From PALSA-505 sp036502085 (GTDB taxonomy: Bacteria; Actinomycetota; Actinomycetes; Streptosporangiales; Streptosporangiaceae), in NCBI GenBank assembly GCA_036502085.1, contig DASXZD010000030.1, forward strand, positions 62,001 through 126,000: a stretch of DNA of 64,000 bases. The letters are read 5' to 3'. The translations under genes were made by a program, and so were the position numbers. Position 1 is the stretch's first letter. The number at the start of each line of letters is the position of its first letter. Below, piece after piece: positions 7,442-16,797 of this stretch. Under the pieces are notes generated by a model. The model saw only the letters and a list, made by a program, of their open reading frames with translations, was not told the DNA's origin and did not search any database.

Positions 7442-8659
7442 CTAGCTCAGCCGCTCGAAGATCATCGCCATCCCCTGGCCGCCGCCAACGCACATCGTCT
7501 CCAGGCCGAAGGTCTTGTCGTGGAACTGGAGGCTGTTCAGCAGCGTGGTGGTGATCCGCGCTCCGGTCATGCCGAACGGGTGCCCGACGGCGATCGCGCC
7601 GCCGTTCACGTTCAGCCGGTCCTCGTCGACGCCCAGTTCCCGATACGAGGGGATGACCTGGGCCGCGAACGCCTCGTTGATCTCCACCAGGTCGATGTCG
7701 CTGATCGCCATGCCGGCCCGGGCCAGTGCCATCTTCGACGCCTCGACCGGGCCGAGGCCCATGATCTCCGGCGACAGCGCCGACACCCCGGTGGAGACGA
7801 TCCTGGCCAGCGGCGTGATGCCGAGCTCGGCCGCCCGGCGGTCGCTCATCACGACCACGGCGGCGGCGCCGTCGTTCAGCGGGCAGCAGTTCCCGGCGGT
7901 GACGGTGCCGTCCGGCCGGAAGGCCGGCTTCAGCGCGGCCACCTTGTCCAGCGTGGTGCCGGGCCGTGGCCCGTCGTCGGCGCTCACCACGTTGCCGTCC
8001 GGCAGCGTCACCGGCGTGATCTCGCGCTGCCAGAATCCGTTGGCCAGCGCCTTCTCGGCCAGGTTTTGCGACCGGACGCCGAACTCGTCCTGCTGCTGCC
8101 TGGTGATGCCGCGCAGCTGGGCGACGTTCTCCGCGGTTTCCCCCATCGCGATGTAGACGTCGGGGATGGCGTCGTCCTCGCGCGGGTCGTGCCAGGTGCT
8201 GCCGCCGGCCGCCGCGCGCTGGGACCGGGCCTCGGCCTCGCTGAACACCGGGTTGTGCGTGTCCGGCCAGCTGTCGCTGCTGCCCTTGGCGAACCTGCTC
8301 ACGCACTCCACGCCGGCCGAGATGAACGCGTCGCCCTCGCCGGCCTTGATGGCGTGGAAGGCCATCCTCGTGGTCTGCAACGACGACGAGCAGTACCGGT
8401 TGACCGTGGTGCCGGGCAACGTGTCGTAACCGAGCATGATGGCCACCACGCGGGCCATGTTGAAGCCCTGCTCGCCGCCGGGCAGCCCGCAGCCCAGGAT
8501 GAGATCGTCTATCTCCGCGGGGTCGAGCTGCTGCACCTTGGCCAGCGCGGTCGACACGATCTTGGCCGCCAGGTCATCTGGCCGGATCCCGGTGAGCGAG
8601 CCTTTGAACGCGCGGCCGATAGGTGAGCGCGCGGTGGCGACGACGACTGCCTCTGGCAT
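7442..8659 (-). CDS. fadA: Acetyl-CoA acyltransferase (thiolase)
   Basis: Thiolase of 405 residues that cleaves 3-ketoacyl-CoA in beta-oxidation, or condenses acetyl-CoA. The nucleophilic Cys is in NRYCSSSLQT at about residue 89. The active-site His is in NGGAIAVGHPFGMTGAR at about 358, and the second Cys is in MCVGGGQGMA near 389. The NEAFAAQ motif is also present. The closest context match is mycobacterial FadA3, which lies beside the cbs and metB genes in the same order. The gene is divergent from cbs. The start is set at the MPEAVVVATARSPIGRA N-terminus. Confidence 0.93.
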   Translation of the reverse strand: MPEAVVVATARSPIGRAFKGSLTGIRPDDLAAKIVSTALAKVQQLDPAEIDDLILGCGLPGGEQGFNMARVVAIMLGYDTLPGTTVNRYCSSSLQTTRMAFHAIKAGEGDAFISAGVECVSRFAKGSSDSWPDTHNPVFSEAEARSQRAAAGGSTWHDPREDDAIPDVYIAMGETAENVAQLRGITRQQQDEFGVRSQNLAEKALANGFWQREITPVTLPDGNVVSADDGPRPGTTLDKVAALKPAFRPDGTVTAGNCCPLNDGAAAVVVMSDRRAAELGITPLARIVSTGVSALSPEIMGLGPVEASKMALARAGMAISDIDLVEINEAFAAQVIPSYRELGVDEDRLNVNGGAIAVGHPFGMTGARITTTLLNSLQFHDKTFGLETMCVGGGQGMAMIFERLS

Positions 8660-8821
8660 GACCTCTCCCCTGCTTGGTTACCTGGCAGTAGCTTATGTCG
8701 GCCGGCGGCCCGGCGCGACAGTAGCCTGCCCCTTCTTCAGCGGCTTCTCACTGACCGGTTCTTCAGCCGGTTGCGGCGGTGGGATACCGTCCTTGCATCC
8801 GGGAGGCATAGGTGGTTGATC

Positions 8822-10213
8822 ATGCAGATACATGATTCCCTGATCGAGCTCGTCGGCAACACGCCGCTCGTCAGGCTATCCAAGGTGACCAGGGATCTAC
8901 CGGGAGGCGCGGACAGCCCGCCGGTTCTGGCCAAGGTTGAGTACTTCAACCCGGGCGGGTCGGTGAAGGACAGGATCGCGCTGCGGATGGTGGAAGCGGC
9001 GGAGAAGTCAGGCGAGCTGCGGCCGGGCGGGACGATCGTCGAGCCGACCTCGGGCAACACCGGCGTGGGCCTGGCGATCGTCGCGGCGAATCGGGGATAC
9101 CGGTGCGTCTTCGTCTGCCCGGACAAGGTCGGGCAGGACAAGCTCAGCGTGCTGCGCGCCTACGGTGCGGAGGTGGTTGTCTGCCCGACCGTCGTGTCGC
9201 CCGGGCACCCGGACTCCTACTACTCGGTCTCCGGCCGGCTGGCCAGCGAGATCCCGGGAGCGTGGAAGCCGGATCAGTACGCCAACCCGGAGAATCCCGC
9301 CTCCCACTACCAGTCCACCGGCCCGGAGCTCTGGGAGCAGACCGACGGCAAGATCACGCACTTCGTGGCGGGCATCGGCACCGGCGGGACGATCACCGGC
9401 GTCGGCCGGTACCTGAAAGAGGTATCGGACGGCCGGGTCCAGGTGATCGGCGCCGACCCGGAGGGCTCGGTGTACTCGGGCGGGTCCGGCCGGCCGTACC
9501 TGATCGAGGGCGTGGGCGAGGACATCTGGCCGGCCACCTATGACCCGTCCGTCTGCGACGAGGTGATCGCGGTCAGCGACGCGGAGTCGTTCCTGATGAC
9601 CCGCAGGCTGGCCAGGGAAGAGGCGCTGCTCACCGGCGGCTCCTGCGGGCTCGCCGTGGTGGTGGCGCTGCGGGTCGCGGCCCGCTGCGGCCCGGACGAC
9701 ATGGTGGTGGCCCTGCTGCCGGACGGCGGCCGCGGCTACCTGTCGAAGATCTTCAATGACGAGTGGATGGCTGACTACGGGTTCCTCACCACGACCACGG
9801 CAGAGCCGACCGCCGCCGAAGTGCTGGCAGGCAAGCAGGGTGAGCTGCCTCAGTTCGTGCACGTGCACCCGACCGAGACCGTCGCGGTGGCCATCGGGAT
9901 CCTGCGCGAGTACGACGTGTCGCAGATCCCGGTCATCAAGGAGGAGCCGCCGGTCATGGCGGCCGAGGTGATCGGCTCGATCCTCGAGCGCGATCTGCTC
10001 GACGCGCTGGTCACCGGCCGGGCGCGTCCCGATGACCTGGTGGACCAGCTGATGTCGGAGCCGCTCCCCATGGTGGGCTCGGGCGAGGCGGTGAGCAGTA
10101 TCGTCGCGGCGCTGGAGAAGGCGGGGGCCACCCTGGTGCTGATGGACGGAAAGCCCGCCGGGATGATCACCCGGCAGGACATGCTGGCCTTCATGTCTGA
10201 TGCACACCCATGA
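8822..10213 (+). CDS. cbs: Cystathionine beta-synthase
   Basis: PLP enzyme that condenses serine and homocysteine to cystathionine, the first step of reverse transsulfuration. The PLP lysine is in GGSVKDRIALR at about residue 49. The substrate loop TSGNTGVGL and the phosphate cradle GTGGTITGVG follow. Residues about 335-460 form a pair of CBS domains (VHPTETVAVAIGILREYDVSQIPVI and the region ending GMITRQDMLAF), the likely site of allosteric control. ATG 8822 gives the family MQIHDSLIELVGNTPLVRL start; an in-frame TTG at 8816 has slightly better spacing from GGGAGG at 8801. It pairs with metB downstream. The stop codon lies inside a large palindrome. Confidence 0.94.
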   Translation: MQIHDSLIELVGNTPLVRLSKVTRDLPGGADSPPVLAKVEYFNPGGSVKDRIALRMVEAAEKSGELRPGGTIVEPTSGNTGVGLAIVAANRGYRCVFVCPDKVGQDKLSVLRAYGAEVVVCPTVVSPGHPDSYYSVSGRLASEIPGAWKPDQYANPENPASHYQSTGPELWEQTDGKITHFVAGIGTGGTITGVGRYLKEVSDGRVQVIGADPEGSVYSGGSGRPYLIEGVGEDIWPATYDPSVCDEVIAVSDAESFLMTRRLAREEALLTGGSCGLAVVVALRVAARCGPDDMVVALLPDGGRGYLSKIFNDEWMADYGFLTTTTAEPTAAEVLAGKQGELPQFVHVHPTETVAVAIGILREYDVSQIPVIKEEPPVMAAEVIGSILERDLLDALVTGRARPDDLVDQLMSEPLPMVGSGEAVSSIVAALEKAGATLVLMDGKPAGMITRQDMLAFMSDAHP

Positions 10214-10260
10214 TCATGAAGACTTATACGTGCTCGAGCACGCCTAAGTCTTCATGATCA
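10211..10260. repeat. 50-bp near-perfect palindrome, copy 1 of a dispersed element
   Basis: Arms TGATCATGAAGACTTA and TAAGTCTTCATGATCA are perfect 16-mers. Between them CGTGCTCGAGCACG is itself a perfect 14-base palindrome. Only two base pairs out of 25 fail. It begins at the cbs stop codon and ends 30 bases before metB, so as RNA it would form a very long hairpin between two genes of one pathway. A related 50-base element is at 49718. Confidence 0.92.
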
Positions 10261-10289
10261 CCGGCGGAACTTTGTAGAGGGCGGGAGAT

Positions 10290-11483
10290 ATGCAGCAAGA
10301 TGGCGGGCAGCACGAGGACGGGTTCGAGACGCTGGCGATCCACGCCGGGCAGGAGCCCGATCCGCTCACTGGGGCGGTCGTGCCGCCGATCTACCAGGTC
10401 TCTACCTACAAGCAGGACGGCGTGGGCGGCCTGCGCGGCGACCGCACCGGATCCGGCGGCTGGGTCGAGGGGTACGACTACTCCCGGACGGTGAACCCCA
10501 CCCGCGCCGCGCTGGAGGAGTGCCTGGCCGCGATCGAGGGCGGGACCCGCGCGATCGCCTTCGCCTCCGGCATGGCGGCCGAGGACTGCCTGCTTCGCAC
10601 CGTGTGCTCGCCGGGCGATCACGTGATCATCCCGGATGACGCGTACGGCGGCACCTTCCGCTTGTTCTCCAAGGTGTACGAGCGCTGGGGCGTGCGGTAC
10701 GCCCCCGTGCGGATCAGCGACCCGGCGGCCGTGCGCGCCGCCGTGGCCGAGCACCGGGCCAAGGTGATCTGGGTGGAGACCCCCACCAACCCGCTGCTGC
10801 GGATCGCGGACATCCAGGCGCTGGCCGCGGTCGCCCGCGACGCCGGGGCGCTGCTCGTGGTGGACAACACGTTCGCCTCGCCGTACCTGCAGCGGCCGCT
10901 CTCGCTCGGCGCCGACGTGGTGGTGCACTCGACCACCAAGTACCTGGGCGGGCACTCCGACGTGGTCGGCGGGGCGCTCGTGCTGGCCGACGCCGGCCTC
11001 GGCGAGCGGCTGGCCTTTCACGAGAATGCGATGGGAGCGGTGGCCGGGCCGTTCGACGCCTGGCTCACGCTGCGCGGGATCAAGACGCTGGCGGTCCGGG
11101 TGGACCGGCACTGCGCGAACGCCGCCCGCATCGCGGAGATGCTGACCGCGCATCCCGCGGTCGGGCAGGTGTACTACCCGGGGCTGCCGTCGCACCCCGG
11201 TCACGAGCTCGCCGCCAAGCAGATGCGCGGCTTCGGCGGGATGGTGTCGTTCCGGGTCAAGGCCGGGATGAGCGAGGCGCTGGCCATCTGCGGGCGGACC
11301 CGGCTGTTCACGCTCGGCGAGTCGCTCGGCGGAGTGGAGTCGCTGATCGAGCACCCCGGCCAGATGACGCACGCCTCGGCGGCCGGCTCGCCGCTGGCGG
11401 TGCCGGATGACCTGGTCCGGCTCTCGGTAGGAATCGAGAACGCCGACGATCTCGTCGAGGATGTGCGCCAGGCGCTCGGCTAA
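10290..11483 (+). CDS. metB: Cystathionine gamma-synthase / gamma-lyase
   Basis: Fold-type I PLP enzyme of the Cys/Met metabolism family, 397 residues. The PLP lysine is in STTKYLGGHSDVVGG at about residue 216. YDYSRTVNPTRAALE, FASGMAAEDC, VETPTNPLLRIADI and the C-terminal LGGVESLIEHPGQMTH are signature segments. It either makes cystathionine from an acylhomoserine and cysteine or cleaves cystathionine to cysteine. Pairing with cbs suggests use in reverse transsulfuration, but sequence alone does not decide. It starts at ATG 10290 after GGGCGGGAG and is followed by a strong two-way hairpin. Confidence 0.92.
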   Translation: MQQDGGQHEDGFETLAIHAGQEPDPLTGAVVPPIYQVSTYKQDGVGGLRGDRTGSGGWVEGYDYSRTVNPTRAALEECLAAIEGGTRAIAFASGMAAEDCLLRTVCSPGDHVIIPDDAYGGTFRLFSKVYERWGVRYAPVRISDPAAVRAAVAEHRAKVIWVETPTNPLLRIADIQALAAVARDAGALLVVDNTFASPYLQRPLSLGADVVVHSTTKYLGGHSDVVGGALVLADAGLGERLAFHENAMGAVAGPFDAWLTLRGIKTLAVRVDRHCANAARIAEMLTAHPAVGQVYYPGLPSHPGHELAAKQMRGFGGMVSFRVKAGMSEALAICGRTRLFTLGESLGGVESLIEHPGQMTHASAAGSPLAVPDDLVRLSVGIENADDLVEDVRQALG

Positions 11484-11487
11484 CGCG

Positions 11488-11545
11488 GCGCCTTTCCCGG
11501 TGCCTGCGTCAGCGTGACTCTGTCAACGGGCACCGGGAAAGGCGC
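11488..11545. terminator. Bidirectional hairpin between convergent genes
   Basis: Perfect 17-bp arms GCGCCTTTCCCGGTGCC (11488-11504) and its complement (11529-11545) with a 24-base loop. It lies between metB on the plus strand and the small membrane protein on the minus strand, so it can serve both transcripts. There is no strong T run. Confidence 0.75.
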
Positions 11546-11556
11546 GCCACGACCGG

Positions 11557-11832
11557 CTAATTGCGGTCCTTGCCTTTCCACATGAACGCGAACCCGGCCG
11601 CGACGAAGCAGACGATGGCCACGACGAGCGTGATCACACCGCGCAGGGAACGCTTCTCATCCGCCCGGTGCACGGGGCTCTTGATGGCCCCGAGGAAGCT
11701 GGGCAGCGAATGCGCGGGCTCGGTAAAGTACAGAATCGACGCGATGATCAGCAGGATCGCGACGATCCCAAGCACTACGGCGGCCGCTACCCGCGCGGGC
11801 GACCGATCGGCCGTTTCACTCACGGAACTCAC
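11557..11832 (-). CDS. Small membrane protein, two predicted membrane segments
   Basis: A 91-residue protein with hydrophobic segments at about residues 16-36 (VAAAVVLGIVAILLIIASIL) and 65-85 (GVITLVVAIVCFVAAGFAF), joined by a short polar loop, and a basic C-terminus (WKGKDRN). The arrangement predicts both ends in the cytoplasm. Similar small proteins of unknown function are common in actinomycetes. No catalytic motif is visible. Its stop is 12 bases from the shared hairpin, and it is in the same direction as the VWA and ATPase genes upstream. Confidence 0.7.
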   Translation of the reverse strand: MSSVSETADRSPARVAAAVVLGIVAILLIIASILYFTEPAHSLPSFLGAIKSPVHRADEKRSLRGVITLVVAIVCFVAAGFAFMWKGKDRN

Positions 11833-11962
11833 TTTTCCTCCCTGGGATCCGCCGGGTGCCGTTCCGTTGGCAACTGGTCCGGCCCGGTGGCTGGTACTGC
11901 CTGCCGCACGCTACTACGGAACGCCACGCTGAGTGATGGCGCGGCAAAAACGCAGCGGAAAC

Positions 11963-13936
11963 TTATCGCCGGCTTTGCCTTCTGGTCCTCAAGAAGTCCC
12001 TGACGACATACTCACCGAGCCGCTCGGAACTCGCCTGCAGCAGCCTGCCGCCATTCCGCCGGGCTACGTCCTCCACGAATGCGGTGAGCCGTTCGTCGTC
12101 GGCCAGCATGAAGACGTTCAGCGCCGCCCGGCGGCGGGTCATCTTGTCCACCTCGGCCAGGGTGAGCTCCAGCGTCTCCCGCGACGGCGGCCAGTCAAAC
12201 CAGGACCGGCCGTCCCGCTGCAGGTGAGCCGTGGGCTCGCCGTCGGTTATCACCATGACGACCGGATCGTGGTCGGGATGCTTGTCCAGGAACCGCCCGG
12301 CCAGGACCAGCGCATGGTGCAGGTTCGTGCCCTGCACCATGTCCCAGCCGAGCCCGGCCAGGTCGGTCTCGCGCAGCTCCCGCGCGTAGTTGGAGAAGCC
12401 CACGACCTGGATGGCGTCCTGCGGGTACTTGCTGCGGACCAGGGCGTGCAGGGCCAGGGCGGTCTGCTTGGCGGCGCCCCAGGTGCCGCGCAGTGCCATC
12501 GAGTACGAGAGGTCGACGAGCAGGCAGACCGCGGCCGTGACGCGGCGTTCGGTCTCCGCGACCGCAAAGTCCTCCGCCATCAGCCTGACCCCGCGAGCCC
12601 CCCGGGTCCCGCCGCCGCGCAACAGCGCGTTGCGGACGGTCGCCGCCGTATCGATGGCCAGCTCGTCGCCGAACCGCCACGGCCTGGTGCTCCCGGTCAG
12701 ATCCCCGGCCTGCCCGGCGTCATGCTGCTCGTGCTCGCCCTGGCCGTGCTCGCCCAGCTCCGCGAACACCCGCCGCAGCGCGGTCTCGCCGAGCCTGCGC
12801 ACGGCCTTGGGGGTCAGCTCCGGTGAGCCGCCCTGATGGCGCAGGTAGCCCTGCTGCTCTAGCTCGCGTTCGATCCGACGCAGGGCCGCCATGTCGTCTA
12901 CCGCCTGGCGGCCGAGTGCGCGCTGCACCGCTTCCTCGTCGATGTCATCCAGCCGCGCGCCGGGGTAGTCCTGCCGCAGCGCCGACTCGAGCTCGGCCAG
13001 GTCCGCCAGCTCGGCCAGCGCGGTCGTCGCGTCGCCGAGGCCGAGCGGCTCCTGGCCGGTCATCGGGTTCTCGCCCGCTCGGGCCATCGCATCGAGGTCC
13101 GGGCGCCGCGCCCTGAGCGCCTCGGCCAGCCGGGCCATCTCGGCGGCCAGGCCGGCGTCGTCCAGCGCCTGTGACATCAGGCCGGCCAGCTCGCTGCGCT
13201 GCTCGGGGCTGAGCGAGTCGAGCAGCCGCTGCGCGGCGGCGATCCGGCGGACCAGCGAATCGACCAGCTGCTCGAGATCGCGCGGATGATCAGGGAACAG
13301 GTCGCCGTAGTTCTCCATGAACTGGTCGAAGTCCTGCTGGGTGTGCTCGCCGCGGGCGTCCGCGTCCAGCATCGCGGTCAGCGCGGCGAGCATCTCCTTC
13401 ACCCGCTGCATCGACTCCGCGTCCGGCCCGGCCAGCGACTCCTTCATGCCGCGGAACTGGCTGTCCAGCACCTCCCGGCGGAGCAGTTCCTTGAGCCGGT
13501 CAAAGGTCTGCCTGGCCTCGGGGGAGCGCCACTCGTAGTCGGCCAGCCGCCTGATCGCCTGCGCCGTGTCGGCGGGCAGCGAGTCGAGCTCGGCCTCCCG
13601 CAGCCGGGCTTCGTCGCCCGGATCGGGAAACAGCTCCGCTCGCTCCTGGCCGATCGCGGTGTCCAGCAGCGCGCGGGCCTGGTCCAGGATGCCGTCGAGG
13701 CGGCCGCGCCGCCGGATCTCCCGCTGCCGCTCCCTGACCTGCCGGAGCAGGTCGTCGAGCCCACGGCTCTCGCCGGGGCGGTTCAGCCCGCGCCGGATCA
13801 GATCCCGCAGCGCGTCGGCCACCGACTGGCCGTTCAGCACGTCCTCGCCGAGCTGGTCGAGCGCGGCGCGCACGTCGTACGGCGGCGCGAGCGGGTCCGG
13901 CCCGCCGGAGAACTCCGAGTACGAGTAACCGCTCAC
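11963..13936 (-). CDS. VWA (von Willebrand A) domain protein, partner of a MoxR-like ATPase
   Basis: A 657-residue protein with a long helical N-terminal part (Arg/Asp/Glu/Leu-rich, about residues 1-450) and a C-terminal VWA domain. The MIDAS metal site is DLSYSMALRG at about residue 475, with VQGTNLHHA supplying the conserved Thr and VITDGEPT the last Asp. Such proteins work with AAA+ ATPases of the MoxR/ChlI type, by analogy with the Mg-chelatase D subunit or RavA-ViaA, to remodel or insert metal into a target. The ATPase gene lies 54 bases upstream in the same direction. The target is unknown. Confidence 0.87.
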   Translation of the reverse strand: MSGYSYSEFSGGPDPLAPPYDVRAALDQLGEDVLNGQSVADALRDLIRRGLNRPGESRGLDDLLRQVRERQREIRRRGRLDGILDQARALLDTAIGQERAELFPDPGDEARLREAELDSLPADTAQAIRRLADYEWRSPEARQTFDRLKELLRREVLDSQFRGMKESLAGPDAESMQRVKEMLAALTAMLDADARGEHTQQDFDQFMENYGDLFPDHPRDLEQLVDSLVRRIAAAQRLLDSLSPEQRSELAGLMSQALDDAGLAAEMARLAEALRARRPDLDAMARAGENPMTGQEPLGLGDATTALAELADLAELESALRQDYPGARLDDIDEEAVQRALGRQAVDDMAALRRIERELEQQGYLRHQGGSPELTPKAVRRLGETALRRVFAELGEHGQGEHEQHDAGQAGDLTGSTRPWRFGDELAIDTAATVRNALLRGGGTRGARGVRLMAEDFAVAETERRVTAAVCLLVDLSYSMALRGTWGAAKQTALALHALVRSKYPQDAIQVVGFSNYARELRETDLAGLGWDMVQGTNLHHALVLAGRFLDKHPDHDPVVMVITDGEPTAHLQRDGRSWFDWPPSRETLELTLAEVDKMTRRRAALNVFMLADDERLTAFVEDVARRNGGRLLQASSERLGEYVVRDFLRTRRQSRR

Positions 13937-13990
13937 CGCGTCCCCCGGATGGGCTCGTGCCTGGCTGTCCTCTGCGGCGCGCTAGCCGGG

Positions 13991-15448
13991 CTACGTACGG
14001 TAAACCGCTGTGCCATCGGCGGAATCCTTGGAGAGACGGCGCATGAGATACAAGCCCTCCAGCGTGAACTCGAGAGCCGCCGCGGCCTGGCCTGGTGACT
14101 CCGCGCCGTCCACGCCGAGCCGTTCCATGATCCTGGCGAGCCCGGCCACTTCGCCGACGCGGCGCAGCAGGTCGGGGCCGGGCACCAGGTCGCCGGAGGT
14201 CACCGTGCCGCCGTCCTCGAACTTCGCGAGCAGGGCGGACAGGTCGGCGTTGCCCAGCATCGTGCGGAACGTCTCCGCGGTCGCCCGGCGGAGCAGGTGA
14301 TCGAGCGTTTCCTGCTCCCGGCCCTCCTCGCTGACCTCGAACTCCACCTTGCCGCGCAGCGTGCCGACGATGGCGGGCAGGTCGCAGATCCTGGCCACCG
14401 GCTGATCCTCGGCCGAAAGCGCGGCCCGCCGTACTGCGGAGGCGGCCGCGGCCTCGGCGGCGGCGATCGCGAACCTGGCCGATACCCCGGACCGCGCGTC
14501 CACCTTGGGCGACGCCCGGACCAGCCGGGTGAACCTGGCGATCACGTCGATCAGGTGCGCGGGCAGCACGCTGGCCGGGTCGGCGCCGTCCCAGGCCAGC
14601 AGCGACTCCTGCCGGATCAGCGCGAGCTCGTCGTCCAGCGTCTGCGGGTAATGGGTGCGGATCTCCGCGCCGAACCGGTCCTTGAGCGGCGTGATGATCC
14701 GGCCCCGGTTGGTGTAGTCCTCGGGGTTGGCGCTGGCCACCAGCACCAGGTCCAGGGGCAGCCGCAGCGCGTAGCCGCGCACCCCGATGTCGCGTTCTTC
14801 CAGCACGTTGAGCAGGGCCACCTGGATGCGCTCGGCCAGGTCGGGCAGCTCGTTCAGGCAGAAGATGCCGCGGTTCGTGCGCGGCACCAGGCCGAAGTGG
14901 ATGGTCTCAGGATCGCCGAGGGTCCTGCCCTCGGCTACCTTCACCGGGTCGATGTCGCCGATCAGGTCGCCGACGCTGGTGTCCGGCGTGGCGAGCTTCT
15001 CGCCGTACCGGTCGCTCGCGTGCCGCCAGGACACCGGCAGGCCGTCGCCCAGTTCCGCGGCGAGGCGGCGGCACCGGCCGCAGACCGGCTCGTACGGGTG
15101 ATCGTTGATCTCGCACCCCTCGATCACCGGGCTCCACTCGTCGAGCAGTCCGGTGAGCGTCCTGATCAGGCGGGTCTTGCCCTGCCCGCGCTCGCCCAGC
15201 AGGATCACGTCGTGACCGGCCAGCAGGGCCCGCTCCAGGTGCGGCAGGACCGTGTCGCCGAAGCCGATGATGCCGGGAAACCTGTCCTGCCCCGCCCGCA
15301 TCCGGGCGAGCAGGTTCTGCCTGATTTCCTCTTTCACGCTTTGCTGCGCGTGCCCGCTGGCACGAAGCTGGCCGACGGTCGCCGCCGCGGGCGCGCTGGC
15401 CGCGGCGGCCGGGCTGCTGGGCTGGGTCTCCCTGAGTGGCTGCACCAT
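13991..15448 (-). CDS. MoxR/ChlI-type AAA+ ATPase
   Basis: A 485-residue AAA+ ATPase. Walker A is LLGERGQGKTRLIRTLTG at about residues 83-100, Walker B is GIFCLNELPDLAERIQ near 195, and the helix-2 insert and sensor regions follow (VLVASANPEDYTNRGRI). GCEINDHPYEPVCGRCRR carries four Cys/His candidates for a small metal site, as in magnesium-chelatase-like proteins. It is read as the motor partner of the VWA protein downstream, the two forming a chelatase- or chaperone-like pair in the cytosol. An Ala/Pro-rich N-terminus of about 35 residues precedes the conserved part. Confidence 0.87.
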   Translation of the reverse strand: MVQPLRETQPSSPAAAASAPAAATVGQLRASGHAQQSVKEEIRQNLLARMRAGQDRFPGIIGFGDTVLPHLERALLAGHDVILLGERGQGKTRLIRTLTGLLDEWSPVIEGCEINDHPYEPVCGRCRRLAAELGDGLPVSWRHASDRYGEKLATPDTSVGDLIGDIDPVKVAEGRTLGDPETIHFGLVPRTNRGIFCLNELPDLAERIQVALLNVLEERDIGVRGYALRLPLDLVLVASANPEDYTNRGRIITPLKDRFGAEIRTHYPQTLDDELALIRQESLLAWDGADPASVLPAHLIDVIARFTRLVRASPKVDARSGVSARFAIAAAEAAAASAVRRAALSAEDQPVARICDLPAIVGTLRGKVEFEVSEEGREQETLDHLLRRATAETFRTMLGNADLSALLAKFEDGGTVTSGDLVPGPDLLRRVGEVAGLARIMERLGVDGAESPGQAAAALEFTLEGLYLMRRLSKDSADGTAVYRT

Positions 15449-15562
15449 TCGACACTATGTCCATATCGGCCGGATCCGCACCTGCAGCAGGTCACACTGG
15501 CCGCGGGCCCGGTAGCGGACGGATGCGGCCAAAGCCGACGCGGGGAGTGCGACACTGCTTCC

Positions 15563-16777
15563 ATGACGTCCTTTCCGGTCGGCCCCGACGACGTGGCCGC
15601 CGCCCGTGACCAGCTCGTCGGGATCACCTCCACGACACCGCTGGTGCGCTCCCGCGTGCTGTCTGAGCGGCTCGGCGGGCCGGTCTACCTCAAGTGCGAG
15701 AACATGCAGCGCACCGGTTCGTACAAGGTGCGCGGCGGCTACGTGCGGCTCGCCAGGCTGGACGCGGAGGACCGGGCCCGCGGCGTGGTCGCGGCCAGCG
15801 CGGGCAATCATGCTCAGGGCGTCGCCTTCGCCGCGGTCTCGCTGGGCATCAAGTGCACGGTCTTCATGCCGGAGGGAGCTCCGCTGCCGAAGATCGAGGC
15901 GACCAAGGGCTACGGCGCGGACGTCATCCTGCACGGGACCAGCGTCGAGGAATCGATGGCCGCGGCCATCGCGTACGCCGGTGAGCACGGCAGCGTCTAC
16001 GTCCACCCGTTCGATCATCCTGACGTGATCGCTGGCCAGGGCACCGTCGGGCTGGAGATCCTCGAGCAGTGCCCGTCGGTCCGCACGATCGTCGTCGCGG
16101 TGGGCGGCGGCGGGCTCGCCTCGGGAGTGGCCATCGCGGCGAAGGCGGTCAACCCGCAGATCCGCATGATCGGCGTGCAGGCGGAGGCGGCGGCGCCCCT
16201 GCCGGCGTCGATCGCGGCCGGTCATCCGGTGCGGGTGGAGACGTCGCCCACGATGGCCGACGGCATCACGGTCAAGGCCGTCGGCGACCTCACCTTCCGG
16301 ATCCTGTCCGAGCTGGCCGACCGGGTGCTGACGGTTTCCGAGGATGCGCTGTCCCGCGCCCTGCTGCTCTGCCTGGAGCGGGCCAAGCAGGTCGTCGAGC
16401 CGGCCGGGGCGGCGGCCGTGGCGGCCCTGCTGGAGCATCCGCACGCCTTCGAGCCACCGGTCGTCGCCGTGCTGTCCGGCGGGAACATCGACCCGCTGCT
16501 GCTGGCCAAGGTGCTCAGGCACGGGCTGTCCGCCGCCGGGCGCTACCTCGTGTTCAGGTGCAGGCTGTCCGACCGGCCGGGTGCGCTGGCCGCGCTGCTG
16601 GCCGAGCTGGCCGACCTCGGGGCCAACGTGCTGGACATCGTGCACGAGCGGGTCTCGCTGCGGCTGCACGTGGACGAGGTGGAAGTGCTGCTGCAGCTGG
16701 AGACCAGGGGCCCCGGTCATTGCGACGAGGTGATCAGCCGGCTGCGCCGCTCCGGCTACACGCTGATCTTCGGCTGA
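15563..16777 (+). CDS. ilvA: Threonine dehydratase (IlvA/TdcB type with C-terminal ACT domain)
   Basis: PLP enzyme converting threonine to 2-oxobutanoate and ammonia. The PLP lysine is in RTGSYKVRGGY at about residue 55. SAGNHAQGVAFAA and VAVGGGGLASGVAIAAK form the cofactor and phosphate loops. The last 80 residues (YLVFRCRLSDRPGALAALLAELADLGANVLDI) are a single ACT-like domain, as in the shorter class usually called catabolic or biodegradative. The reading frame is open far upstream, but the ATG at 15563 gives the expected MTSFPVGPDDVAAARDQL start, about 115 bases after the divergent ATPase start. Confidence 0.92.
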   Translation: MTSFPVGPDDVAAARDQLVGITSTTPLVRSRVLSERLGGPVYLKCENMQRTGSYKVRGGYVRLARLDAEDRARGVVAASAGNHAQGVAFAAVSLGIKCTVFMPEGAPLPKIEATKGYGADVILHGTSVEESMAAAIAYAGEHGSVYVHPFDHPDVIAGQGTVGLEILEQCPSVRTIVVAVGGGGLASGVAIAAKAVNPQIRMIGVQAEAAAPLPASIAAGHPVRVETSPTMADGITVKAVGDLTFRILSELADRVLTVSEDALSRALLLCLERAKQVVEPAGAAAVAALLEHPHAFEPPVVAVLSGGNIDPLLLAKVLRHGLSAAGRYLVFRCRLSDRPGALAALLAELADLGANVLDIVHERVSLRLHVDEVEVLLQLETRGPGHCDEVISRLRRSGYTLIFG

Positions 16778-16797
16778 CCGGCCTCACCAGGCCGGCC

